Made by a program: the position numbers and the translations under genes | Notes under the pieces: generated by a model | Told to the model about the DNA's origin: nothing | Database searches by the model: none | What the model saw: the letters and a program-made list of their open reading frames with translations, nothing else | Origin: Methanolobus zinderi | Lineage (GTDB): Archaea > Halobacteriota > Methanosarcinia > Methanosarcinales > Methanosarcinaceae | Reading direction: 5' to 3' | DNA length: 64,000 nucleotides | Assembly: GCF_013388255.1 (NCBI RefSeq) | Contig: NZ_CP058215.1 | Span: forward strand, 1,798,001 to 1,862,000 | In this document: piece by piece, positions 54,244 to 63,950 of the stretch | Numbering within the stretch: the first letter of the stretch is position 1 | Layout of the letters: each line of letters opens with the position of its first letter

Positions 54244-54433
54244 CACCGATACTCCATTTTACTGCACATCTCAGATTATTAAATGCGTCTCAATATAAAT
54301 ATGATGGTTATTTAATCTTTCCTGCATTTAATTTGCTGACAAAAACCGTGCTTAATCCATAGATATTGAACTGTCAGCATATAAAATTTTAGGCGAAAGA
54401 GATACAATAAGTCAGAAAGAGAAGAAAATTAGA

Positions 54434-54628
54434 TGGGGCTGGTGAGATTTGAACTCACGATCGACGGGTCTCTCCGAACTGCTGCAAAACACAGCATCAT
54501 TTTAAGAGCCTTTATCAGTGCTCCAACGGTTCCTCACAGGCCGACCCCGTCGGGCAAGCCTCAGTAGACCCGTTGTTCATCATTTATCCGCTGGAGCCCG
54601 TCGCCATGCCGGACTAGGCCACAGCCCC
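54434..54628 (-). tRNA. tRNA-Trp (CCA anticodon) with 121-base intron
   Basis: On the minus strand GGGGCTG at the 5' end (54622-54628) pairs with CAGCCCC (54435-54441), with discriminator A at 54434 and no encoded CCA tail. The T arm is GTGAG-TTCAAAT-CTCAC. The anticodon stem ACGGG/CCCGT encloses loop C-U-C-C-A-G-A, so the anticodon is CCA (Trp). An intron at 54470-54590 is inserted between positions 37 and 38, the canonical site cut by the archaeal splicing endonuclease. Exons are 54591-54628 and 54434-54469. Confidence 0.95.
54470..54590 (-). ncRNA. tRNA-Trp intron carrying a box C/D guide RNA
   Basis: The intron has a perfect C box ATGATGA (54577-54583), D' box CTGA (54561-54564), a degenerate C' box TGTGAGG (54532-54538) and D box CTGA (54515-54518), in correct order. 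The sequence before D' (AACGGGTCTA) pairs with AGACCCGT across the 3' splice site; its fifth base pairs with tRNA position 39 (C). The sequence before D (CCGTTGGAGCA) pairs with exon 1 GCUCCAG plus intron CGG; its fifth base pairs with C34. By the N+5 rule it should direct 2'-O-methylation of C34 and C39 of its own pre-tRNA. The same arrangement is documented for tRNA-Trp of Haloferax volcanii (Cm34, Um39). Confidence 0.88.
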
Positions 54629-54720
54629 TTAAATTCAGGCAGTATCCCCTGAATAAATCTTATCTATGATATATTTGGCGGTACCAGACCGCTTATGTGA
54701 ATGATATCCGATCCCCAGGA

Positions 54721-55797
54721 TCAGCTTTCCTCACACATCACACCTTCAAGATTGCCTAGTTTGCACAGCTCATTACAGAGCCCTTCGATCTCCCGGCGGA
54801 TGTCCTCCCTGGTCTTACCATGCATGAGCGCGAGGCATATCGCACCTCCGGCACCAACGCCTTCTTTGACAAAACCGAGCTCATACTGCCTCAAACCCTC
54901 TGAACAGGAATCACCAAAGCACGGATCCACACCATAGCAACTTGCACCAAGCTCTCTGGATATATCAGCAAAACTGGCGGACTCGTCACCTGCAACATAA
55001 CTTGTCGTGACGATGCTTATGCTGTCAGTGGGGTATCCCAGGTGTTTGATCACCGCATATATGGATTCCATCTGAGTGCCACCTGCAAGAATCACGCGCG
55101 TATCACCAAGACCTGCGGCAATGCCCGCAACCGCCACCATCATGGGATCACCCACACAGCTTATGGCTTTGAACGGATCATCACGGAGAGAACCGAATGT
55201 AATGCCCGAGGACTTAAGTGCGGCTTCAACTACCTCTCTTTTGAGCTGCAGAGGATTTGAGGATGAGCTGCTGCTTACATTACCGTCATAACCCAGAGAC
55301 TGCAACACCGCATTGGCCGTTGTTGTACCCGCGGGTATACTCTCACCGATCATTACAAAATCATGCTTCTCAGCAAGCTCCTGACCCAGTTTGAATGCAT
55401 TATTAAAGGCCTTTTCAACATCCATGACCGCAACAGGCCCCCTTATATCCAGACCCGGCTGACCCCCTATATCCACAAGCGGAACCTCCTTTGCAGGCAT
55501 TACCCTCAGGCCTGCGTTCACAAGTAAGTGAGGCACACCTGTAAGCTGCAGTGCAGCCCTTGTTATGAGTGCGGGAGTGGGAGTGTCATAGGGAGGTGTC
55601 ATTGGCAGGATGGGAATATCAATTATAGTCCCCTTGTACAATACTTCCGCATCTCCTGCCGGAGTGTAGTCTGTAAGCTTTGCAGTTTTTCCTGCCGCCG
55701 AAAGACCCTCTATATAGGCTGTTTCGGTGTTGGCAAGAACACATACGAAAAGTGGGTTCTCAGGTAACCTTGCATTCTCGGGTGATAGGGAGTCCAT
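54721..55797 (-). CDS. cobT: CobT-like nicotinate-nucleotide phosphoribosyltransferase (archaeal form)
   Basis: A 358-residue protein of the archaeal CobT family, thought to activate the lower base of cobamides (alpha-ribazole-type precursor synthesis). FVCVLANTETAYIEGLSAAGK, AALQLTGVPHLLVNAGLRVMP, MIGESIPAGTTTANAVLQSLGYDG and AGIAAGLGDTRVILAGGTQM are visible family blocks. Methylotrophic methanogens need corrinoids for methyltransferases, which fits. ATG at 55797 stands five bases from AGGTGAT; the GTG at 55806 is inside that site. The substrate base of the archaeal enzyme is not certain. Confidence 0.85.
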   Translation of the reverse strand: MDSLSPENARLPENPLFVCVLANTETAYIEGLSAAGKTAKLTDYTPAGDAEVLYKGTIIDIPILPMTPPYDTPTPALITRAALQLTGVPHLLVNAGLRVMPAKEVPLVDIGGQPGLDIRGPVAVMDVEKAFNNAFKLGQELAEKHDFVMIGESIPAGTTTANAVLQSLGYDGNVSSSSSSNPLQLKREVVEAALKSSGITFGSLRDDPFKAISCVGDPMMVAVAGIAAGLGDTRVILAGGTQMESIYAVIKHLGYPTDSISIVTTSYVAGDESASFADISRELGASCYGVDPCFGDSCSEGLRQYELGFVKEGVGAGGAICLALMHGKTREDIRREIEGLCNELCKLGNLEGVMCEES

Positions 55798-55858
55798 GTT
55801 TATCACCTAACCTATTTTAGAGGGTATATATGATATTTTCCAGACAAGTATGCGAGGC

Positions 55859-57292
55859 TCAGTAGGTCCTCGCAACATAGACCATGGTGTCAGCATCGCC
55901 ATCACATACGACACATTTACCCTGACATTTATCCTCTGAAGAAGGAATTCCAAGGATTCCCGCACCGACCTCATCCTCGAGCTTGAGTCCGCATTCCTTG
56001 TCACCACACCAGAACACCTTTGCAATACCACTGGCAAGGTTCTTCTTGATCTCAGGTACGCTCTCGCATTTGATAATACGCTTCTCAAGTCCCTGTTCAG
56101 CAGTTTTATAGAGATTATCCTGGATGGCAGAGAACAGCGAAAGGACCTCCTCTTTTATATTGTCCAAAGGCACCTGCTGTTTTTCTCCGGTATCACGGCG
56201 AACAAGCATTGCCGCATTCTTCTTAAGGTCCCTTGGTCCGAGCTCAAGCCTTACGGGCACACCTTTCATTTCCCATTTGTAATACTTGGCACCCGGACGG
56301 TTGTCACTTGCATCCAGCTTAACACGTATGCCTGCAGCTTCAAGTTCCTCCTTTACCTTTTCACAGGCCTGGAGGACATCCTCAGCTTTCTTGAAGATGA
56401 TAGGAATGATCGCAACCTGCACCGGAGCTACCTCAGGAGGCATCATAAGACCCTTGTCATCACCGTGTATGGATATCAGTGCTGCTACGGAACGCTCGGA
56501 AATGCCATAACATGTCTGATGAGCATAGACCTGCTCACCTTCGGCATCCTCGTACTGGATATCGAAGGTCTTCGCAAAATTATCGCCCAGGTGATGGGCT
56601 GTGCCTACCTGGAGAGTCCTGCCATCGGGCATGAGCGCATCCGTGGCTATGGTATAATCCGCACCCGGGAACTTATCCCAGTCAGGCCTTTTGGAAGCAA
56701 GAACAGGAATCGCAAGCTTGCGATAGAACTCAGTATACAGCCTGATAGCTTCATCAACCTGTGCCGCAGCATCGTCCCATGTGGCATGGACCGTGTGAGC
56801 TTCCTTGAAGGATGTGATCTCACGCAGCCTGATAAGAGGACGTGTGTGCTTTGTCTCATATCTGAAGGTATTGACAATCTGGTATAGCCTGAGAGGGAGG
56901 TCGGCATGGGAGCGGACCCACAGCTTGTACATCGGATAAATGGCAGTCTCACTGGTCGGACGCAGTGCGAGTTTTACATCTAGCGGGGACATACCCCCGT
57001 GGGTAACCCAGTAGACCTCGTCCTCAAAACCCTTGATGTGTTCCGCCTCTTTCATGAATTCGTTTTCCGGGATCAGAAGAGGGAACATTGTTTCCTGGTG
57101 ATTCTCATCCAGGAGTTGCCTGATCAGATCATAGACGTTTCTTCTGAGGTTGAAACCAAAAGGATACCAAACGTATAATCCCTTTACAGGATAGCGGACA
57201 TCCATGATCTCTCCTTTCTGCAGGATGTCGTTATACCATTCGCTGAAATTTTCTTTTGAAGGCAGTGCAGCCTCTTTCTCTTGTTCTGCCAT
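55859..57292 (-). CDS. proS: Prolyl-tRNA synthetase, archaeal/eukaryotic type
   Basis: A 477-residue class II synthetase that charges tRNA-Pro. Motif 1 region [22 protein letters not shown], motif 2 [27 protein letters not shown] and motif 3 are present, followed by the anticodon-binding domain ([16 protein letters not shown]) and the C-terminal zinc domain with four cysteines (WCGDKECG ... CQGKCVVC) and a final Tyr, as in the archaeal type. No editing insert. The start is ATG at 57292; the GTG three codons before is in the ribosome site. Confidence 0.96.
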   Translation of the reverse strand: MAEQEKEAALPSKENFSEWYNDILQKGEIMDVRYPVKGLYVWYPFGFNLRRNVYDLIRQLLDENHQETMFPLLIPENEFMKEAEHIKGFEDEVYWVTHGGMSPLDVKLALRPTSETAIYPMYKLWVRSHADLPLRLYQIVNTFRYETKHTRPLIRLREITSFKEAHTVHATWDDAAAQVDEAIRLYTEFYRKLAIPVLASKRPDWDKFPGADYTIATDALMPDGRTLQVGTAHHLGDNFAKTFDIQYEDAEGEQVYAHQTCYGISERSVAALISIHGDDKGLMMPPEVAPVQVAIIPIIFKKAEDVLQACEKVKEELEAAGIRVKLDASDNRPGAKYYKWEMKGVPVRLELGPRDLKKNAAMLVRRDTGEKQQVPLDNIKEEVLSLFSAIQDNLYKTAEQGLEKRIIKCESVPEIKKNLASGIAKVFWCGDKECGLKLEDEVGAGILGIPSSEDKCQGKCVVCDGDADTMVYVARTY

Positions 57293-57410
57293 ATAAGTCA
57301 CCTGATATGAACTTGATTTTGGCTACATAAACAAGTACATTGCTTATAGCCGTTTCCTTCGGAACTTAAGACAGAGAAAAGTCTGCGAGTAAAATCATCG
57401 AAAAAAGAAT

Positions 57411-58166
57411 TCATTCCTGTTCATCTTCTTTCAGACACAGGAACCAAGGATTGCATTTTTTGTCTTCTTTTGCCTGTTGTTGCCTTTCTTTTGCCCCTAC
57501 CCATGTAGGTGGATTCGGAACTATCACGTCCTCACCGGGATGCCAGTTCTCGGGAGTATATACGTGCTCACTATCGGACTTTTGCATGGCCTGAAGTAAT
57601 CTCTTTATCTCGTCCATATTCCTTCCGTTGGAGAACGGGTAATAGAACATTGCACGTATCTTGGCCTGCGGATCGATAAGAAAAGTTGCACGCACGGTCT
57701 CAGTGCTGAACTGCTGGAAATCCAGTTTTCCGCCTGATCTCTCGAACTTCTCAAGCAGTTCGTCCGGGGTATAATTAGAGTGAGGATGGATCATCCCATA
57801 TTTTTTAGAGACTTCCAGGCTAAGATCCTCGATAACAGGGAACATAACATCAACGTTCTTAAGTCCCTTGTATACCACCTTTTCCCGGATAGCCTCAAGC
57901 CATGCGATATGAGACTGATTGCTGTCAACCGAGAGTCCGAGCAACTCTGCATTGAGTTCCTTAAATTCCTGCTGCATGCTGGCAAATCTTACGAATTCGG
58001 TGGTACAGACCGGAGTAAAATCTCCGGGATGGCTGAAGAAGATCACCCATTTTCCCCTGTAGTCATCCGGGAAATCCACCATCCCCAGGGTTGTCCTGGC
58101 TCTGAAAGAGGGAGCATCATCCCCGATCAATGGCATCTGTACCGACTGACATTCGTCCTCTGGCAA
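57411..58166 (-). CDS. Peroxiredoxin (Prx6-type, archaeal long form)
   Basis: A 251-residue thiol peroxidase. The peroxidatic Cys is in FFSHPGDFTPVCTTEFVRFA. VDSNQSHIAWLEAI and ATFLIDPQAKIRAMFYYPFSNGRN are family blocks. A Cys pair near the C terminus (CNPWFLC) is found in archaeal Prx6 forms and may resolve the disulfide. The likely start is TTG at 58166, after GGGAG; an ATG at 58136 is the alternative. Monocistronic, with a role against peroxide. Confidence 0.93.
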   Translation of the reverse strand: MPEDECQSVQMPLIGDDAPSFRARTTLGMVDFPDDYRGKWVIFFSHPGDFTPVCTTEFVRFASMQQEFKELNAELLGLSVDSNQSHIAWLEAIREKVVYKGLKNVDVMFPVIEDLSLEVSKKYGMIHPHSNYTPDELLEKFERSGGKLDFQQFSTETVRATFLIDPQAKIRAMFYYPFSNGRNMDEIKRLLQAMQKSDSEHVYTPENWHPGEDVIVPNPPTWVGAKERQQQAKEDKKCNPWFLCLKEDEQE

Positions 58167-58313
58167 ATCTGACTTCTCCCACAGTTAATTAAAATTACTA
58201 ATTGTCAGGTATCGGGCAGCAATATAATTTAAGGTTTCGGCCTTCATCAAAAAATAGATTGATAAGTATGGATATCAAAACAAAAGTATCAAAAAAGAAG
58301 AATAAAAGGAACT

Positions 58314-58958
58314 TTAATCGGTGATAGAATGATCGGGGGCGCAGGCATCCATTTCCATCTCGGATGAGGATGTGTCAAAGACTATCATCCCGGTCTTGAG
58401 CTCCGCAGCTTCCTCCGGATCCAGGGTCCTTGATACCGCCCTGTCCGAGATAATAGCGCTGTTACCCATGGGATCCTCGATGACAACGGTCAGTTCCTGT
58501 TTTCCGTCCATCGCATCCCTGAGCATCTGCTGGATCTCAAGACCCTTGGCAGTTCTGTCCTCGTCTCCATCTTCCTTAGCCCACTTGGTTGCGGTGATAA
58601 CCACATCCAGTATCCTGTCCATTATACCTTCTATATTGGTCACATATGACTCGGATACCGAACCGGGTTCCACATCAATGCCCAGCTCAGGTATGCGGAT
58701 TGTCCCTGAAGTGGATCGAACAACCCTGCTGCTGAGATCTCCTAGCCCTTCCACCTTTAGCTCATAATGTACCGGGTCGCGCTGTGTCAGGATCATTGTA
58801 TCGGCAAACCTGAAACTACAGTCACACCTTGCGGTAATGTACATTATCTCACCAAAATAAGGAATATCATCACCCTGCCAGTTGATGATCAGCTCCTCAT
58901 GACAAAGCGGACAGGAAATGGTGGTTACAAAATTGCGGCAGGAACTCTCTTCACTCAA
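58314..58958 (-). CDS. ZPR1-related zinc-finger protein
   Basis: A 214-residue archaeal ZPR1 protein. One zinc finger is formed by CPLCHEE ... CDC (residues 16-52), followed by the beta-rich ZPR1 domain with SGTIRIPELGIDVEPGSVSESYVTNIEGIMDRI and DPMGNSAII. ZPR1 in eukaryotes binds translation factor eEF1A; the archaeal role is unknown. It starts at TTG overlapping the sepF stop (TTGA) with GGTGGA upstream, so the two genes are translationally coupled, an unexpected pairing of cell division and ZPR1. Confidence 0.88.
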   Translation of the reverse strand: MSEESSCRNFVTTISCPLCHEELIINWQGDDIPYFGEIMYITARCDCSFRFADTMILTQRDPVHYELKVEGLGDLSSRVVRSTSGTIRIPELGIDVEPGSVSESYVTNIEGIMDRILDVVITATKWAKEDGDEDRTAKGLEIQQMLRDAMDGKQELTVVIEDPMGNSAIISDRAVSRTLDPEEAAELKTGMIVFDTSSSEMEMDACAPDHSITD

Positions 58959-59335
58959 TATCTTCCACCAAGAATCTTTGATCTATCGATCTTGATGCCT
59001 GTTGGCGTTACAAGAACCTGGTCATCCTTAATTCCTGCAATATCGCCGTGAACGTCAGTGACTACTTCCTTGAGGTCCTTTAATGCACGGTCAAGCAGAA
59101 GTTTATCAGCTTTTATGTTTGAGATATCTATCATCACGATGTTACCGTCATATATCTCTCTTTTAAGTGATGTCAGCTCATTCAGGTTTGTCAGCTCTGC
59201 TACCCTGATATAGGTTTCTGCAGGTTCTTCATCAAGCACTTCTTCATACTTGGTGAGATCCAGTTCCGTGTATTCATCCTCAACGGTTGTGGGTTTAGCA
59301 CTGCCGCCAAATATTTTATTCATGATCTTTGCCAT
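58955..59335 (-). CDS. sepF: SepF-like cell division protein
   Basis: A 126-residue protein with an N-terminal amphipathic start (MAKIMNKIFGG), a flexible acidic stretch and a C-terminal SepF fold (YIRVAELTNLNELTSLKREIYDGNIVMIDISN...DLKEVVTDVHGDIAGIKDDQVLVTP). In archaea SepF anchors FtsZ at the membrane. No ftsZ is in the window. Followed directly by the ZPR1 gene. GAGGG precedes the ATG. Confidence 0.9.
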   Translation of the reverse strand: MAKIMNKIFGGSAKPTTVEDEYTELDLTKYEEVLDEEPAETYIRVAELTNLNELTSLKREIYDGNIVMIDISNIKADKLLLDRALKDLKEVVTDVHGDIAGIKDDQVLVTPTGIKIDRSKILGGRY

Positions 59336-59465
59336 AATGCGCCCTCATGTATTCAAAAACATTGATGCTTATAATAATATCGATACTACTTAAATTGTTA
59401 CCGGACAGGTGCTTCAGACTCTTGCTTTAATTATATTCCCTGTCATTGTATATTAATTATTTCTT

Positions 59466-59948
59466 TCAGATGTCAAGGTTCCACAACTTGTCACCCACAT
59501 AGTGAACAGATTTTACAGCCTTACCGGAACTTGCATTCATCTGATCTCCCGGCATCAGGGCGGTACCGATCGCAAGTGGCTTCTTGTGGGTTTCTTCTAT
59601 TATTATCACAGGATCGTCGGGCTCTATGTCATCATCCGCAGAAACGATTCCCGGACACATGACATCGGCACCATTGACAACAAAGCGTACGGCTCCGGCA
59701 TCCACAGTAACAAGGTTGCTCCTGAGACCGAGCTGGAGTACTCCCTTAACAGTCGGGAAATAATTATCTCCTATTTTAAAGAGAACCACTTCCCCTTCTA
59801 TCATAACAATAGGTATATCGTCAGCTGTAGCCGTTTCAAACCTCTTGTCAGCAAACGTATCTACCGCATCACCGAAAGTGGATCTCAATTCCTTTAACAA
59901 TTTGTTCTTTTCTGATTTCCTTATTTGCACCCTGGATTTTACTTTCAA
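59466..59948 (-). CDS. PUA-domain RNA-binding protein (MCT-1-like)
   Basis: A 160-residue protein with an N-terminal domain (SRVQIRKSEKNKLLKELRSTFG) and a C-terminal PUA domain (AVRFVVNGADVMCPGIVSADDDIEPDDPVIIIEETHKKPLAIGTALMPGDQM). It corresponds to archaeal relatives of MCT-1/Tma20, which act with Sui1-like proteins in translation. TTG at 59948 follows AGGTGAT. It lies upstream of sepF and downstream of valS, with gaps of about 110-130 bases. Confidence 0.88.
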   Translation of the reverse strand: MKVKSRVQIRKSEKNKLLKELRSTFGDAVDTFADKRFETATADDIPIVMIEGEVVLFKIGDNYFPTVKGVLQLGLRSNLVTVDAGAVRFVVNGADVMCPGIVSADDDIEPDDPVIIIEETHKKPLAIGTALMPGDQMNASSGKAVKSVHYVGDKLWNLDI

Positions 59949-60061
59949 CTAATCACCTGGAAGCAGGATATTGTAACTGAAATTGACTATGATCGCGTGA
60001 GTTTTAAAGTTTGCGCGGAAGAGACACGGATCAATTCCGTGACCTTCCATATTCAAAAATA

Positions 60062-62653
60062 TTATCTTACGATCACTACAGGGACACCGCTGACATCAAG
60101 CACATCAACGGATCTTCCCGCGGAGACAACTTCCTTCTCGATCTCTACATGATCCGGTTCAAGCTCGACGAGCTCACCGTCAACATTCACAGTGATCTTA
60201 CCCTTTGCAACCTCATCGGCGATCTTCCTCGGATTCTCATCTGCCAGAGCATCGATGATGGCCTTGGCCTTTCCTCTGAAAAGAGGACCGATCTTGCCCA
60301 TGTTGGGTTTAACATTGACCGGTACGTGCTCGAAGTCAGGCTCTCCCTCGATCATCTCTATCGGGGAATTAGTCACACCTGTAAGATCGCTTGTGTCCAT
60401 ACTGACACCGTAGATCTCTATCTTCTCAAGGGCTGTGTTCAATGCCATACCTTTCTCGGACTTGTATCTTCTGACATTGCTTGCAACGTCTTTTATGAAA
60501 TCACCGGAAAGCTCGATGTCCTTATCAATAAGCTCCTCCCGGACCTTAGGCCATGACTGGACATGTACGCTTCCTTCACCCAGTCTTGAGAACATCTCTT
60601 CGGAGAAGAACGGAGCAAAGGGCGCCAGCATCTTTGCAAGGGAATCCATGGTCACAAAGAGAGTGTACTTTGCAGCCTTCTTTGCCTCTTCATCATCCCC
60701 GTACAAACGAGCCTTGATAAGTTCGATATAGTTGTCCGCAAGGATATCCCATGTGAATCCACGTATTGCCTTGAAGGCCTCATCGAACTGGTAATCATCC
60801 ATGCTGTCGGTTACAGATCTGATAAGCCTGTTGAGATTGCTCAGGAGCCATCTGTCAACGACTTTCAGTTCATTGATATCCATTTCAGAGTGTTTATAAT
60901 CCTCAAGATGACTCATTGCGAACCTGTAGATACTCCAGGTCTTGGTAAAGTATCTTGATGCTGAAACCACATCCTTCCAGCGGAACATGACATCGGATCC
61001 GGGAGAACCGCCTATTGCAGCCCACTGCCTGAATGAATCGGCACTGTAATCCTTGATGACCTCTTCAGGAGAGATGACATTGCCAAGAGATTTGCTCATC
61101 TTATGACCATCCTCACCCAGAACCATACCATTGATGAGGATCGAGTCCCACGGCCTCTTGCCTGTAAGTGCCATGGAACGCAATAGTGAATAGAATGCCC
61201 ATGTACGTATGATATCGTGGCCCTGCGGACGCAGCTGTGTGGGCAGTCTCATTCCGTGATCAGAGAGCCATCCGGATACGTGCAGTGCGGTGATCGAAGA
61301 ATCCATCCAGGTATCCAGTACGTCTTCCTCGGCTTCGAAATCCTTACATCCACAACTACATGCTACCGGAGGCTGTTGCTGGGTCGGGTCGATAGGCATC
61401 CATTCTTCCTTTGCAACAACGGTCTCGCCACATTCCTTACAGTACCATACGGGTATCGGTGTTGCAAAAAGTCTCTGGCGTGAGATACACCAGTCCCATT
61501 CCATGGTCCCGATCCAGTTCTCAAGTCTTACCTTCATGTATTCCGGAAGCCACTTGACCTCATCCGCAGCCTCTGCCACTGCATCGGTATCGATCTTGAC
61601 AAACCACTGTCTTTCGGAAAGTATCTCGATAGGAGTATCACAGCGCCAGCACATACCAACATTCTGGTCAAGTGTCTTCTGCTCGAAGAGATAGCCTTCT
61701 GCCTCGAGATCCCGGATAATCGCATCCTTACACTCGGGAATGGTCATTCCCTCGTACTTTCCGGCTATGGAGGTCATCAGACCGTTCTTATCAATAGCCT
61801 TACGAAGCGGGAGTTCGTGTTCCATCCACCAGCGAACATCCTGCTTGTCACCGAAAGTACAGATCATGACAACACCGGTACCAAAGGCAGGATCGACTTC
61901 CTTATCACCGATTACAGGAACCTCATGGCCAAAGATCGGCACTTTGACATTGCTACCCACATGTCCGCTGTAGCGCTCATCCTCAGGGTTGATTGCGACC
62001 GCCACACATGCAGCAAGCAGTTCCGGTCTTGTTGTTGCTATTTTGACTTTATCGAAATTCAGGAAATTCAGTTTAGTATCCCTTGCTTCATACTCGACCT
62101 CTGCAAAGGCGATTGCCGTTTCACATCTGGGACACCAGTTGACAGGATGCTCCGCCTGATACACACGACCCATATCATACATCTTCCTGAAAGACCTCTG
62201 GGTCTTGGAATAGTACTCAGGCTCCATTGTGACAAACTCGTTGCTCCAGTCGGTGGAGAAGCCGAGATTCAGCATGGTCTCACGCATCTTCTCTATGTTT
62301 CCTCTGGTAAGTTCCCGGCACATACGCCTGAACTCTTCCCTTGGAACTGCATTTTTGGTTATGCCATGAATCTCCTCAACCTTTACCTCAGTGGGAAGAC
62401 CATGGCAGTCCCAGCCCTGGGGGAACATAACATTGTAGCCGCACATTCTTTTATAGCGTGCAACAAAATCGATATAGCACCAGTTCAGGGAGTTTCCGAT
62501 ATGGAAATTACCGGTCGGGTATGGAGGAGGTGTATCTATAATGTACTGGGGTCTTGTACTGTCATTCCAGTCGAAATGGTACATAGACATATCCCATGCC
62601 TTTTTCCATTTTGGCTCGATCTCATGGGGAATATATTCTTTGGGAACCGTCAT
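60062..62653 (-). CDS. valS: Valyl-tRNA synthetase
   Basis: An 863-residue class I synthetase. The nucleotide-binding motifs are [17 protein letters not shown] (HIGH) and [10 protein letters not shown] (KMSKS). An editing domain inserted between them has [24 protein letters not shown]. Cysteines in CWRCD and CSCGC indicate zinc sites as in archaeal ValRS. The C-terminal anticodon domain has [29 protein letters not shown]. It ends with a beta segment [20 protein letters not shown] precedes the ATG. Monocistronic. Confidence 0.98.
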   Translation of the reverse strand: MTVPKEYIPHEIEPKWKKAWDMSMYHFDWNDSTRPQYIIDTPPPYPTGNFHIGNSLNWCYIDFVARYKRMCGYNVMFPQGWDCHGLPTEVKVEEIHGITKNAVPREEFRRMCRELTRGNIEKMRETMLNLGFSTDWSNEFVTMEPEYYSKTQRSFRKMYDMGRVYQAEHPVNWCPRCETAIAFAEVEYEARDTKLNFLNFDKVKIATTRPELLAACVAVAINPEDERYSGHVGSNVKVPIFGHEVPVIGDKEVDPAFGTGVVMICTFGDKQDVRWWMEHELPLRKAIDKNGLMTSIAGKYEGMTIPECKDAIIRDLEAEGYLFEQKTLDQNVGMCWRCDTPIEILSERQWFVKIDTDAVAEAADEVKWLPEYMKVRLENWIGTMEWDWCISRQRLFATPIPVWYCKECGETVVAKEEWMPIDPTQQQPPVACSCGCKDFEAEEDVLDTWMDSSITALHVSGWLSDHGMRLPTQLRPQGHDIIRTWAFYSLLRSMALTGKRPWDSILINGMVLGEDGHKMSKSLGNVISPEEVIKDYSADSFRQWAAIGGSPGSDVMFRWKDVVSASRYFTKTWSIYRFAMSHLEDYKHSEMDINELKVVDRWLLSNLNRLIRSVTDSMDDYQFDEAFKAIRGFTWDILADNYIELIKARLYGDDEEAKKAAKYTLFVTMDSLAKMLAPFAPFFSEEMFSRLGEGSVHVQSWPKVREELIDKDIELSGDFIKDVASNVRRYKSEKGMALNTALEKIEIYGVSMDTSDLTGVTNSPIEMIEGEPDFEHVPVNVKPNMGKIGPLFRGKAKAIIDALADENPRKIADEVAKGKITVNVDGELVELEPDHVEIEKEVVSAGRSVDVLDVSGVPVVIVR

Positions 62654-62733
62654 TAGAACTCTCCGATAAATATTATATTGTGATAGTGTTTTTTATCCTA
62701 CAGTGGTCTAAGATTATTTAAACATATAGTTAA

Positions 62734-63058
62734 ATGTTTGCAGCTATTTTGCTAGCAGGATACCAAACTGGTAGTCCTTTTACACAGGACTGCACAGCTC
62801 ATCATATCCTGTATAGAACATATATATTTCAGTTAAACGGCTCAGGGCAGCCACCATTAAAAAGTCCCAGCTACGGGCTACAGAGAACACATGCCTGTAC
62901 GAAAGATTGTGGCCAGGAACTACAGCTTTTGTACCTTTTCCAGGAGCTTTGCCCCGGTGGAGTCAATAGCAAGCAATTGGTGTACGAATGAAGCATGCTG
63001 AATTGGATGGCAAACAGATACTGACATTTAACTACTGTAATCCTGACACAGGCAGGCA
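62734..63058 (-). pseudogene. Possible relic of a transposase or other decayed gene
   Basis: No intact gene lies between valS and ferritin (62654-63419). On the minus strand one frame reads QLLAIDSTGAKLLEKVQKL-stop (about 62925-62985), and another reads HRGKAPGKGTKAVVPGHNLS nearby. AIDSTG resembles the first catalytic Asp block of IS4/IS5-type DDE transposases. The frames are broken by several stops, and no inverted terminal repeats were found. This is a weak call. An alternative is chance similarity in non-coding DNA. Confidence 0.25.
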
Positions 63059-63419
63059 TGTGCCTATTTGTGGGTCATACGCCATGCTATATTAATTTTG
63101 CGAATCTTACTTTAATTAACAGGGAAACTGCAAGAAAAGAAGACTAAAAGAAGACTTCTACAATAAAGTCAGACACCGAAAACACTTTATGTAAATCTAT
63201 CTAATTGAAGACAGGGGCGTTCTGGATTTTAAGTCCACAGGTGACGGATTGTTGAATATACGACAGTGGCATTGGATAGACACGGATACTGAACCTCTTA
63301 TTATGTATAGTGTCCGGAAGATTATGCCATAAGAATATTACAGCTTCTATCATGGAACAATCCGCCAGACGATCTACAAACGACCTATTATTGTAAAACA
63401 GTTTCAAAGGAGGAGTGAA
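63059..63419. other. Intergenic region upstream of ferritin
   Basis: A 361-base gap without a supported gene. One plus-strand frame (63253-63390) reads a plausible peptide interrupted by two stops, possibly continuing the relic to its left. TATA candidates for ferritin are near 63299-63310 (TTATTATGTATAG) and 63384-63394 (CCTATTATTG). AAAGGAGGAG at 63406-63415 is its ribosome site. Confidence 0.4.
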
Positions 63420-63932
63420 ATGATAAGTGAAAAAATGACCAGTGCTTTGAATGAACAGATCAATAAAGAAATGTATTCGGCATATCTGTACATGTCCATG
63501 TCCGCACACTGTAGCAATGTCGGACTTGACGGATTTGCAAACTGGTTCATGGTGCAATACCAGGAAGAGATGACACATGCAATGAAGATATACGATTATC
63601 TTAACGAACAGGGAGAAAAGGTAATACTCGAAGCTATCGAGAAACCGCCATCCGAGTTTGGAACTGTGCTGGAGATGTTCGAAGCTACCCTTAAGCATGA
63701 GCAGTTCATCACCAGGTCCATACACGAACTCGTAGACCTTGCAAATGAGGAAAAGGATTATGCTACACAGATCTTCCTTCAGTGGTTCGTAACAGAACAG
63801 ATAGAAGAAGAAGGAAACGATAATGAGATCATAGCCAAGTTGAAACTTGTAGGAAACGAAGGCAACGGGCTTTTCATGCTTGACAGGGAAATGGCAGCAA
63901 GAACATTCAACGAACCAACATCAGAAGAATAA
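63420..63932 (+). CDS. Ferritin
   Basis: A 170-residue four-helix ferritin of the bacterial FtnA type that oxidises and stores iron. Ferroxidase ligands are seen as NEQINKEMYSAYLYMSMSAHC (Glu17 region) and QYQEEMTHAMKIYDYL (EExxH), with EHEQF-like LKHEQFITRSIHEL and FLQWFVTEQIEEE on the later helices. A very strong ribosome site, AAAGGAGGAG, precedes the ATG. The next gene starts 18 bases downstream and may be co-transcribed. Confidence 0.95.
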   Translation: MISEKMTSALNEQINKEMYSAYLYMSMSAHCSNVGLDGFANWFMVQYQEEMTHAMKIYDYLNEQGEKVILEAIEKPPSEFGTVLEMFEATLKHEQFITRSIHELVDLANEEKDYATQIFLQWFVTEQIEEEGNDNEIIAKLKLVGNEGNGLFMLDREMAARTFNEPTSEE

Positions 63933-63950
63933 ACACATAGAGGTAAAACA

